Source: Treponema berlinense (GTDB lineage Bacteria > Spirochaetota > Spirochaetia > Treponematales > Treponemataceae). From it: a stretch of DNA of 64,000 nucleotides. The notes under the pieces were generated by a model. The model was not told the DNA's origin. It did not search any database and worked only from the letters and a program-made list of their open reading frames with translations. The first letter of the stretch is position 1; each line of letters starts with the position of its first letter. The stretch covers positions 1 to 64,000 of the forward strand of contig NZ_FUXC01000012.1 of NCBI RefSeq assembly GCF_900167025.1. The letters are read 5' to 3'. Positions 7,933-15,460 of the stretch are shown here, one piece after another. The translations under genes and the position numbers were made by a program.

Positions 7933-9348
7933 TTAAAGTTCCGCTCCAAATTTTTCAAGCACATGCTGATTCTCTTCAAGAGTCGTAATCATTACAATTT
8001 CGTCGCCAACTTCAATTTTTGTGCTTCCAATCGGAATAAAATATTCGTCCGATCCGTTTTTTTGCATCATCAGAACCAAAAATTTACCGTTTTCCGCAAT
8101 ATCGCGGAGAGTGCAGCCAACTGCCGGACTTTTTTCATCAACTTTTATTTCCATAATTTCAAGAGAACCGTCATTGACCGTATGAACGCCTGTCACCGCC
8201 TTTCCTTTTAAGTGGCTCATAATCGAATCAACAACCGTATCCCGAATCGGAACAGCAACTTCAATTCCAATTTTTCTGGCAATTTCGCCAAAAGCATTAT
8301 TTTGAACCAGCGCAATGCTGTTTTTTATGCCGAGGGATTCAAAATAAGCCGCCATTACAATATTCAATTCGTGATTAGAAGTAGTACAGATTACAAGGTC
8401 ATATTTGTCAATTCCTTCTTCTTCAACAAAACCTTCTTCCGTCGCATCCGTACAAAAAACTTTTATCTTGGAAAATTTTTCAGCCGCAGCCTTAGCAAGA
8501 TTTTCGTCGCTGTCGATAATGCAGAATTCTTGAGTCGGATTTCCTTCACGCTTAAAAAGCCGCGTAATAAAATTAGACTTTCGTTCTATCAGTTTTTCGG
8601 CAACAATCGTTCCAACCCTTCCAGCACCAATAATTGCAATTTTTTTAATTTCTTTAAGTTTTGAACCGCAAAGTTTTAAGAATTCCGGAATATCCTGCTT
8701 TAACATCAGCGCGCCAATGCAATCTTCCGCCTTAATTACAGTTTCGCCACTTGGCAAGCGGGTTTCGCCGTTACTTTCAACATAGGCAACAAGAATCGGT
8801 CTGTCCGTAATTTTCCTAAGACTAATAATTTTCTGATTTTCCAGACGGCTTCCTTTTTCTACGGTAATTCTAATAAGTTCATATTGATCGCCAAAAGGCA
8901 TAACCTCGGTAATAGCTCCGTGATTTGCCGCATTGGAAATCGCTTCCGCAGCTTCAACGTCAGGATGAACCATATAATCAACACCATAAAGCGGCCGGCG
9001 GTTTTTAGCTTTTTCAACAGATGTCGTGTCCACATAATAAGCATAGTTCCGGACACGCGCAATTTTCGTAACATCCGGATAAACAGCGTCAACCAGCGAG
9101 CACGTAATCATATTTACTTCGTCATTCGAGGTAACGCAAACAAGGGCATCGGCATTTTTAATTCCAGCTTCTTCCAGAACATCCAGATTATTGCCTTCCG
9201 CATGAATTACATTGCAATCCAGACTGTTAGAAGCATGCCTTACAACTTCATCATCGTTATCAATTAAAACAACATCATTTTTTCCGTTTACAAGTCTTTT
9301 TGCCAGTTGAATTCCAGTAAAACCGGCACCAACAATTACGATTTTCAT
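7933..9348 (-). CDS. trkA: Trk system potassium uptake protein TrkA, NAD-binding regulatory subunit
   Basis: The 471-residue protein has two RCK modules. The first Rossmann domain opens 'MKIVIVGAGFTGIQLAKRL' with the GxGxxG nucleotide-binding loop. A second Rossmann domain begins near 232 ('KKIAIIGAGRVGTIVAEKL'). Each is followed by a TrkA-C ligand-binding domain ('GSRLENQKIISLR', 'VDEKSPAVGCTLRDI'). The protein binds NAD(H)/ATP in the cytoplasm and gates TrkH, which is encoded next. It is the first gene of a three-gene operon (trkA-trkH-eamA). A TATAAT box sits six bases before the ATG and there is no ribosome-binding site, so the mRNA is probably leaderless. Confidence 0.96.
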   Translation of the reverse strand: MKIVIVGAGFTGIQLAKRLVNGKNDVVLIDNDDEVVRHASNSLDCNVIHAEGNNLDVLEEAGIKNADALVCVTSNDEVNMITCSLVDAVYPDVTKIARVRNYAYYVDTTSVEKAKNRRPLYGVDYMVHPDVEAAEAISNAANHGAITEVMPFGDQYELIRITVEKGSRLENQKIISLRKITDRPILVAYVESNGETRLPSGETVIKAEDCIGALMLKQDIPEFLKLCGSKLKEIKKIAIIGAGRVGTIVAEKLIERKSNFITRLFKREGNPTQEFCIIDSDENLAKAAAEKFSKIKVFCTDATEEGFVEEEGIDKYDLVICTTSNHELNIVMAAYFESLGIKNSIALVQNNAFGEIARKIGIEVAVPIRDTVVDSIMSHLKGKAVTGVHTVNDGSLEIMEIKVDEKSPAVGCTLRDIAENGKFLVLMMQKNGSDEYFIPIGSTKIEVGDEIVMITTLEENQHVLEKFGAEL

Positions 9349-9360
9349 AATTCAATTATA
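9349..9360 (-). promoter_or_regulatory. -10 box of the trk operon, leaderless type
   Basis: On the minus strand TATAAT (9360-9355) is followed by TGAATT and then the trkA ATG (9348-9346). The six-base spacing places the transcription start at or beside the start codon. Confidence 0.55.
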
Positions 9361-9388
9361 GTCAATAATAAAAACTTTTAACATAAAA

Positions 9389-9544
9389 TTTGGAGCACAT
9401 CTTCCATTGAAAAAACAATTTTCAGTCAAAAATCACAGTTGTCTCAAAAACCGGCTTTCCACCCTTCGCTATTCGCTCATTGCCGTCCGGCAACTCCGGG
9501 GTTCCAGGCCGGGCTACATACCCGGTCGTGCGCAAATGCGCACA
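9389..9544 (-). repeat. GC-rich dispersed intergenic repeat, copy B
   Basis: This is the reverse-strand twin of copy A. The hairpin GTGCGC-ATTT-GCGCAC, the GC-rich block (9445-9543) and the tail GATGTGCTCCAAATT (about 9389-9402) occur in the same order on the minus strand. Copies A and B differ at only a few positions over about 85 bases, so they spread recently or are kept alike by selection or conversion. It lies between trkA and coaX. Confidence 0.85.
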
Positions 9545-9652
9545 TGTAAATAAATCTGTGCCCCTACTTTATTTTTTTTTTACAAAACTGTATGTTAAAA
9601 AAAGCATTGACTGCCGTTGGCAGCAGTGACTACAAATTTTTTCACATCTTAA

Positions 9653-9666
9653 AAGGCATTTGCCTT
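9653..9666. promoter_or_regulatory. Palindrome upstream of coaX
   Basis: AAGGCA-TT-TGCCTT (9653-9666) lies about 28 bases before the coaX start, and a second small hairpin (CTGCC-GTT-GGCAG) lies near 9611-9623. The palindrome is placed where an operator or leader hairpin could act; no regulator is identified. Confidence 0.35.
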
Positions 9667-9694
9667 AATAGACTTGATCTTAAGGACAGGTACT

Positions 9695-10477
9695 ATGACA
9701 CTTACTCTCGATGTTGGAAATTCAAACATCACAGGAGGAGTTTTTGACGGCGACCAGCTGATTTTACAGTTCCGCCAGACAACTCACAAAAATTCATCCT
9801 CCGACGAAATTGGAATTTTCCTTCGCTCCGTTCTTCGGGAAAACGACATTTCTCCCGAAAAAATCACTCAAATTGGAATTTGCTCAGTTGTTCCGCCAAT
9901 CAACTATTCTCTTTCCAGTGGAATCCTTAAATATTTTGGAATCGAGCCTCTTTTTATTCAGGCCGGAATCAAAAACGGTTTAAAACTAAAAATGCAAAAT
10001 CCAAAAGAAATCGGAGCGGATTTAATCGCCGATTCTATCGGTGCAGTTTCGCTTTGTCCAAACAAAAATTTAATCATTGTTGACTTGGGCACAGCAACAA
10101 CAATTCACGCACTTACAAAAAACAAGGAATATTTAGGCGGCTCAATTCTTCCCGGCTTAAAAATTTCAGTTCAGGCACTTGCTTCCGGCACTTCAAAACT
10201 GCCGCATGTCGACATTAAAAAAAGCGAAAAAGCCTGTGCAACTGCAACAATCGAAGCAATTCAGTCTGGAATTTATTTTGGAACAGCAGGCGCAATAAAA
10301 GAAATTTGCCGCACAATCAGTTCAGAAGTCTTTAAAAGCGAAAATCCCGAAGACAAGCCGTACATTGTCGGTACAGGCGGTTTTGCAAAAATTTTTGAAA
10401 GTTACAATATTTTTGACGAAATTTTCCCGGAACTTACGCTTATCGGCGTAAAAAAGGCGCTTGAACTTAATTCTTAA
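9695..10477 (+). CDS. coaX: Type III pantothenate kinase CoaX
   Basis: The 260-residue protein shows the ASKHA-fold motifs of type III pantothenate kinase: 'LDVGNSNITGGVFDG' at the N-terminus (phosphate loop), 'IGADLIADSIGA' and 'IVDLGTATTIHAL' in the middle (PHOSPHATE 2, with catalytic Asp), then 'GGSILPGLKIS'. It phosphorylates pantothenate in the first step of coenzyme A synthesis, in the cytoplasm, and needs a monovalent cation. The ATG at 9695, with AGGACAGG just upstream, fits the family N-terminus better than the in-frame TTG at 9674. The peptide transporter genes follow after 52 bases containing only a weak hairpin, so read-through is possible. Confidence 0.95.
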   Translation: MTLTLDVGNSNITGGVFDGDQLILQFRQTTHKNSSSDEIGIFLRSVLRENDISPEKITQIGICSVVPPINYSLSSGILKYFGIEPLFIQAGIKNGLKLKMQNPKEIGADLIADSIGAVSLCPNKNLIIVDLGTATTIHALTKNKEYLGGSILPGLKISVQALASGTSKLPHVDIKKSEKACATATIEAIQSGIYFGTAGAIKEICRTISSEVFKSENPEDKPYIVGTGGFAKIFESYNIFDEIFPELTLIGVKKALELNS

Positions 10478-10482
10478 AAAAC

Positions 10483-10509
10483 GCTGCGGTTAATTTTAGA
10501 CCGCAAAAA
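10483..10509 (+). terminator. Weak terminator-like hairpin
   Basis: TGCGGT (10485-10490) pairs with ACCGCA (10500-10505), followed only by AAAAC. With no T run, it is more likely a weak attenuating or mRNA-end hairpin than a full terminator. Confidence 0.35.
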
Positions 10510-10529
10510 CCTAGAGAAGGAACATAAAA

Positions 10530-12029
10530 ATGAAAAAATCAATAAAATTTTTTACGCTGGCATTGATTGCCGCAACTCTCGCATTTTCTTCATGTGGAAC
10601 AAAAAAATCCCACGACACTTTGAGAATGACAATGTGCTCTGAACCGGACAGTTTTTTTCCATGGAAATCTGCCTCTGCCGAAACAGCTGCCGTTACAGAC
10701 AATATTTTTGAAGGACTTTTAAAATACGATGGAAACGGTTCGCTTTATCCTGCTCTTGCAGAAAGTTATTCAGTTTCTGACGATTCTTTAACTTATACTT
10801 TTAAACTTCGCAAAGGCGTAAAATTTCACAACGGAACAGAATTTACTTCCGCCGACTGTGTTTACACTTACAAAAATTTGGCAGGTCTCGACGGTCTTAC
10901 AACACGTTCCGACAATATGCAGATTGTAAAATCGGTTTCTGCTCCAGACGACTACACTTTTGTAATCGAACTGAAAAAAACATCTGGCGCCTTTTTGCTT
11001 CTTGTAGCAACAAGCCCAATTCTTTTGCACGATTACAACGACAACGAAACAGTGCCGGTTGGAACAGGCCCTTATAAATTCGTTTCATATTCTCTCCACG
11101 AAAAAATAGTTTTTGAACGCAACGATGATTACTACGACAAAGAACGTGCCGGAAAGATTAAAAACATCGAAATTCTCATCATGACCGACGAAAATTCAAC
11201 AATTTCCGCGCTTCAGTCTGGTCAAATCGACGTTGCACAGATGATTTCCGGAACAAACGCAAAAATGCTCAAAAAGAATTTCAAAATCATAAGTCATCCG
11301 CAAAATATGGTTCAAATTCTTGGAATGAACAATTCTTATCCTCCGCTTTCTGACCTCAACGTCCGAAAGGCAATTACCTGCGCAATCGACAAAACAGAAA
11401 TCATTAACGGCGTTTTTGACGGTTTTGCAACTGAACTTTATTCAAATTTTAGCCCGATTTTAGGCGATTGCTACAACGACAAACTTGCCGGAATTTTTTC
11501 TTACAATATTGAAAAAGCAAAAGAATATATGTCTAAGTCGGCTTACAAAAACGGATTCGATATGACGATTACTGTTCCTGCAAACTACCAGCCTCACGTT
11601 GATACCGCCCAGATTATCGTAAATATGCTCAAACCGCTTGGTATCAACTGCACAATTGTTCCTGTTGAATGGACAACCTGGCTCGACAAAGTTTATTCAA
11701 AAGCTGAATATCAGACGACTGTAATTGCATTTGCAGGAAAAATTGATCCGGCAGAAGTTCTCCGCCGTTACTGTTCAGATTACAAACGCAACTTTGTAAA
11801 ATACAGCAATCCTGAATACGACAAAAATTTTGCAGTCGCAGAATCAGAAATCGACCTAAAAAAACGTGCAGATTATTTTAAGAAATGTCAGGAAATTCTT
11901 ACAATGGACTGCCCTGCTGTTTTCATCTGCGATCCAGGCCGCAATATCATCACTCAAAAAAATGTAGCCGGCTACACTCCTTATCCGGTAAATTTTTACG
12001 ATTTTTCAACACTTTACTTTGTTGACTAG
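10530..12029 (+). CDS. Oligopeptide ABC transporter, substrate-binding lipoprotein (SBP family 5)
   Basis: The 499-residue protein has a lipoprotein signal peptide ending at Cys22 (AFSSC) and then the family-5 fold typical of OppA/DppA. Recognisable segments are 'LRMTMCSEPDSFFPW', 'DNIFEGLLKYD', 'YTFKLRKGVKFHNGTEFTSADCVYTYK' and 'DLNVRKAITCAIDKTEIINGVFDG'. It would capture peptides (or related solutes such as nickel chelates) outside the inner membrane and deliver them to the permeases encoded next. GAGAAGGA precedes the ATG. It is the first of five transporter genes with small gaps or overlaps (10530-15458). The substrate is inferred from family only. Confidence 0.93.
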   Translation: MKKSIKFFTLALIAATLAFSSCGTKKSHDTLRMTMCSEPDSFFPWKSASAETAAVTDNIFEGLLKYDGNGSLYPALAESYSVSDDSLTYTFKLRKGVKFHNGTEFTSADCVYTYKNLAGLDGLTTRSDNMQIVKSVSAPDDYTFVIELKKTSGAFLLLVATSPILLHDYNDNETVPVGTGPYKFVSYSLHEKIVFERNDDYYDKERAGKIKNIEILIMTDENSTISALQSGQIDVAQMISGTNAKMLKKNFKIISHPQNMVQILGMNNSYPPLSDLNVRKAITCAIDKTEIINGVFDGFATELYSNFSPILGDCYNDKLAGIFSYNIEKAKEYMSKSAYKNGFDMTITVPANYQPHVDTAQIIVNMLKPLGINCTIVPVEWTTWLDKVYSKAEYQTTVIAFAGKIDPAEVLRRYCSDYKRNFVKYSNPEYDKNFAVAESEIDLKKRADYFKKCQEILTMDCPAVFICDPGRNIITQKNVAGYTPYPVNFYDFSTLYFVD

Positions 12030-12059
12030 AATATTATTCAACAAAACAGGAACAAAAAA

Positions 12060-12980
12060 ATGAACTTTTATGTAAGAAAATTCATCGACTTTATGACAAC
12101 ACTTCTCCTTGTAACTTTGGTGACTTTTCTTACATTCCAGCTTCTTCCCGGCAATCCGGCGCTTGCAATTCTCGGACCAGACGCAGATCAGGCTCAAATT
12201 GAAGCTCTTGAACTTCAACTTGGGCTAAATCAAAGTCTTCCATTACGCTATGCAAACTGGCTAAAAGGAGCATTTTGCGGAAATCTTGGAATTTCCTACA
12301 AATATAACCAAAGCGTTTCTTCTTTAATTGCAGGAGCCCTAAAAACAACCGCCTCTCTGTCGTTGCTTTCGCTTGTTTTTACCATTGCAATCGGCACTTT
12401 TCTGGGAATCACATTTGCACTCAACAGAAAAAAAAAGGTCTGGCGCTGTCTTTCGGTTTTAAATCAAATTTGGGTTTCAATGCCGTCATTTTGCACAGCC
12501 CTTATTTTAATTTTAATTTTTACGGTCGGATTAAAACTGTTGCCCTCGGTAGGTTTTGACGGTCCAAAAAGTCTTATTCTGCCTTCGCTGGCAATTTCGC
12601 TGGGTTCATCTTCAATTCTCGCAAGATACATAAAAACAAGCATGGAAAATGAATTGAAGCAGGATTATGTAAGAACGGCAAAAAGCAAAGATTTGAATGA
12701 AAAACAGGTTATCGTTCACCACGTGCTCAGAAATGCGCTCCTTCCATCAATTACAACACTCGGTCTTATTACCGCAGATATTTTTGGAGGAAGTATAATT
12801 ATCGAAAATGTTTTTTCTCTTCCAGGAATTGGAAAACTTATAATTCATTCAATTTCTTCAAGAGATTTTCCGTTGCTTCAAGGTCTGACAGTTTATCTTG
12901 CAGCAATGACTTTGACCTGTAACTTTGCGGTCGATATTCTATATTCAATTATTGACCCAAGAACAAGGTCAAAAAAATAA
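12060..12980 (+). CDS. Oligopeptide ABC transporter permease (DppB-like)
   Basis: The 306-residue membrane protein has six expected transmembrane helices. It opens with the typical short N-terminal helix 'FIDFMTTLLLVTLVTFLTFQLLPGNPA' and has a large external loop containing 'LGLNQSLPLRYANWLKG', both hallmarks of the DppB/OppB branch. The cytoplasmic EAA-type loop is near 'RTAKSKDLNEKQVIVHHVLRNALLPSI', which docks on the ATPases. It pairs with the DppC-like permease to form the translocation path. AGGAAC lies just before the ATG. The 88-base gap to the next gene holds a hairpin (TTTTTCCT with AGGAAAAA, about 13016-13040) that could adjust expression within the operon. Confidence 0.93.
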   Translation: MNFYVRKFIDFMTTLLLVTLVTFLTFQLLPGNPALAILGPDADQAQIEALELQLGLNQSLPLRYANWLKGAFCGNLGISYKYNQSVSSLIAGALKTTASLSLLSLVFTIAIGTFLGITFALNRKKKVWRCLSVLNQIWVSMPSFCTALILILIFTVGLKLLPSVGFDGPKSLILPSLAISLGSSSILARYIKTSMENELKQDYVRTAKSKDLNEKQVIVHHVLRNALLPSITTLGLITADIFGGSIIIENVFSLPGIGKLIIHSISSRDFPLLQGLTVYLAAMTLTCNFAVDILYSIIDPRTRSKK

Positions 12981-13068
12981 ATTTAAAATAGATTACAAAT
13001 AATTTGAAACAGCTGTTTTTCCTTTTAACATAGGAAAAATTTATTTGAATTTTGAGAGGTAGTCAATA

Positions 13069-13908
13069 ATGGATTCAAACATGAAAATTCTTCAAGAAAA
13101 CCTGACAAAATACTTAAGAAATAAGACATTTTTAACTGGTTTTTGCATGTTTTCTTTCATAATTCTGTTCATGCTTGCAGGAACAATCTGGCTTCCGTAC
13201 GATCCAAATTTGACAAACGCCGCCGCAAAACTTCAGCCGCCGTCATTTCATCATCTTCTTGGAACAGACTCACTTGGCCGCGATGTTTTAAGCAGAATAA
13301 TGTTCGGTTTGAGAATTTCCGTAATAATCGGTTTTATTGTAATGATTTTTGGACTTTTTACCGGACTTATTCTAGGATCAATCTGCGGTTGGTTTGGCGG
13401 AATTGCCGACACAATCATCATGAAACTTGTCAGCACACAAATGGCTTTTCCTGGAATTCTTTTGGCTTTAATGCTCGTTGCAGTTTTTGAGCCGGACATC
13501 AAGGTTACAATTCTGGTTCTCTGCATTATGAGCATTCCCCGCTTTACAAGAATCACCCGTTCCGGCTACATCAAATTTAAAAATTCACTTTTTGTGCAAT
13601 CCGCAAAAGCCCGCGGTGCTGGAAATTTCAGAATCATGTATATTCATATTTTGCCAAACATTTTAAGCGATCTTCTCATAACCGCAACATTGAGTTTTTC
13701 AATGGCAATTTTAAACGAATCTGGCTTAAGTTACCTCGGACTTGGAGTCCGTCCACCATACCCAAGTTTTGGAAGAATGTTGAACGACGCACAGCATTAT
13801 ATTTTTACAAACCCGACAGGAATTATTTTTCCGCTCATTTTTCTGATAATTCTTGTTTTTGGAGTAAATTTAATTGGCGATGGAATTTCGGAAGTAAATG
13901 GAAAGTAA
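13069..13908 (+). CDS. Oligopeptide ABC transporter permease (DppC-like)
   Basis: The 279-residue permease has the DppC/OppC pattern: an N-terminal helix, then the periplasmic 'HHLLGTDSLGRDVLSRIMFGLRISVIIG' motif, the ABC2-type inner-membrane domain and the EAA-type loop 'QSAKARGAGNFRIMYIHILPNI'. The C-terminal '[10 protein letters not shown]' echoes the usual 'GDGLRDALDP' end. It forms the membrane channel with the preceding permease. GAGAGG upstream supports the start. Its last codons overlap the first codons of the next gene in another frame by 11 bases, which indicates translational coupling with the ATPase. Confidence 0.93.
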   Translation: MDSNMKILQENLTKYLRNKTFLTGFCMFSFIILFMLAGTIWLPYDPNLTNAAAKLQPPSFHHLLGTDSLGRDVLSRIMFGLRISVIIGFIVMIFGLFTGLILGSICGWFGGIADTIIMKLVSTQMAFPGILLALMLVAVFEPDIKVTILVLCIMSIPRFTRITRSGYIKFKNSLFVQSAKARGAGNFRIMYIHILPNILSDLLITATLSFSMAILNESGLSYLGLGVRPPYPSFGRMLNDAQHYIFTNPTGIIFPLIFLIILVFGVNLIGDGISEVNGK

Positions 13909-14704
13909 AATGAATTCACAAAAATCTTTGCTAAAAATAGAAAATTTGTCAGTTGAATTTTGCTCCAGACAAAAAAAATTTACGGCAGTAAAAAACGTAA
14001 ATTTGGAAATTTTTCCCGGAGAATTCGTCGCCCTTGTCGGAGAATCCGGTTCAGGAAAAACAATAACCTCTCTCAGCATAATAGACCTTTTGCCGGAAAA
14101 TGCAAAAATCACTGAAGGAACAATCACTTTTACCGGAAAAAACAAATCAATAATTTTTCAGGAACCCATGACAAGTTTAAATCCGCTCTTAAAAATCGGT
14201 AAGCAAATTGAAGAATCAGCGCTCATAAAAGGAATTTCAAAACAAGAAGCTCATAATCAGGCAGAAAAACTTGCAAAAATGACCGGACTTGAAGATACAA
14301 AAAAAATTTTCAACTGCTATCCGCACGAACTTTCTGGAGGAATGCGGCAGCGCGTAATGATTGCAAGTGCGCTTATGACAAATCCCGAACTTTTAATCGC
14401 AGACGAACCGACAACTGCTCTGGACGTTTCAACGCAAAATAAAATACTTTCGATAATTCAGAACTTAAAGAGTGAATTCAACACCGCGCTCCTTTTAATA
14501 ACACACGATTTTACAGTTGTAAAAAAACTCTGTTCAAGAATTTATATAATGTACAAAGGAAAAATCGTAGAAACAGGAAAAACAGAAGAAATATTAAAAA
14601 ATCCTCAACATCCATATACAAAGGCGCTAATAGATTCAATTCCAGATGCAAAAAGACGTCACGAAAAACTTCCTGTACATTTTGGAGAATGGCAAAATGA
14701 ATAA
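13898..14704 (+). CDS. Oligopeptide ABC transporter ATP-binding protein (DppD-like)
   Basis: The 268-residue cytoplasmic ATPase has Walker A 'GESGSGKT' (about 47-54), Q-loop '[11 protein letters not shown]', signature '[15 protein letters not shown]', Walker B '[12 protein letters not shown]' and the H-loop 'LITHDF'. The '[15 protein letters not shown]' end is the peptide-transporter oligo_HPY region. It powers uptake with the second ATPase. Two starts are possible, ATG 13898 and ATG 13910; both have a GGAAG-like site and both overlap or abut the permease gene. Residues 30-45 and the motifs are normal for the family, so either start gives a working protein. Confidence 0.94.
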   Translation: MESKMNSQKSLLKIENLSVEFCSRQKKFTAVKNVNLEIFPGEFVALVGESGSGKTITSLSIIDLLPENAKITEGTITFTGKNKSIIFQEPMTSLNPLLKIGKQIEESALIKGISKQEAHNQAEKLAKMTGLEDTKKIFNCYPHELSGGMRQRVMIASALMTNPELLIADEPTTALDVSTQNKILSIIQNLKSEFNTALLLITHDFTVVKKLCSRIYIMYKGKIVETGKTEEILKNPQHPYTKALIDSIPDAKRRHEKLPVHFGEWQNE

Positions 14705-15458
14705 TCCGCAGAAAATAATCGAATGTAAAAATGTTTTTAAATCTTTCTCAACAAAAAATGGAATTACAAATGCCGTAAATGGCGTAAATCTTTCAATAAA
14801 CAAAGGCGAATGTTATGGTTTAGTCGGCGAATCCGGCTGTGGAAAATCAACCTTAAGCAGTTTAATTTGCGCCCTTCAAAAACCAGATTCCGGAGAAATT
14901 CTATTTGAAGGAAAACCTGTCAAAGATGAAAAAACTTTCCGGCTCCACTGCCAAATAATCTTTCAAGATCCCTATTCTTCACTAAACCCAAAAAAGAAAA
15001 TCAAATCAATAATCGAAGAACCGCTAATAATTCACAAAATCGGCAAAACAAAACTAGAACGCAGCAAAATGATAAACGAAATGCGCACTTTAATCGGACT
15101 TCCACCAGATTCTCTCGAAAAATTTCCACATCAGCTTTCTGGAGGACAAAGACAGAGAGTCGCAATTGCCAGTGCAATGATTTTAAATCCGGAATTTGTA
15201 ATTTGTGATGAATGTGTAAGCGCCCTCGACGTTTTAATTCAAGCCCAAATTCTAAATCTTCTCAAAACAATGCAAAAATCAATGAATTTGACATATCTTT
15301 TTATAAGTCATAATTTAAACGTTGTTGCTTACATGGCAGACAGAATCGGCGTCATGTACAAAGGTCAAATTATCGAAGAAAAACCGACCGATGAGCTTCT
15401 GTCAAACCCGGAACATCCGTACACAAAAACTCTTCTGCAGGCAGCAGGAATTGAATAA
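14697..15458 (+). CDS. Oligopeptide ABC transporter ATP-binding protein (DppF-like)
   Basis: The 253-residue ATPase contains Walker A 'GESGCGKST', Q-loop 'IFQDPYSSLNPKKK', signature 'LSGGQRQRVAIASAM', Walker B 'FVICDECVSALD' and H-loop 'FISHNLNVV'. The Walker B/D-loop reads DECVSALD, as is common in DppF and OppF. I chose ATG 14697, which overlaps the preceding gene by eight bases; an in-frame start at 14646 lies far inside that gene and adds an unrelated leader. It forms a heterodimer with the preceding ATPase. The C-terminus stops soon after 'NPEHPYTKTLLQAAGIE', so the longer iron-sulfur-type tail of some DppF proteins is absent. Confidence 0.93.
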   Translation: MNNPQKIIECKNVFKSFSTKNGITNAVNGVNLSINKGECYGLVGESGCGKSTLSSLICALQKPDSGEILFEGKPVKDEKTFRLHCQIIFQDPYSSLNPKKKIKSIIEEPLIIHKIGKTKLERSKMINEMRTLIGLPPDSLEKFPHQLSGGQRQRVAIASAMILNPEFVICDECVSALDVLIQAQILNLLKTMQKSMNLTYLFISHNLNVVAYMADRIGVMYKGQIIEEKPTDELLSNPEHPYTKTLLQAAGIE

Positions 15459-15460
15459 AA

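Noticed and set aside
9349-9694. Riboswitch upstream of coaX
   Set aside because: The structure seen is explained by repeat copy B and small palindromes; no known riboswitch core is recognisable.
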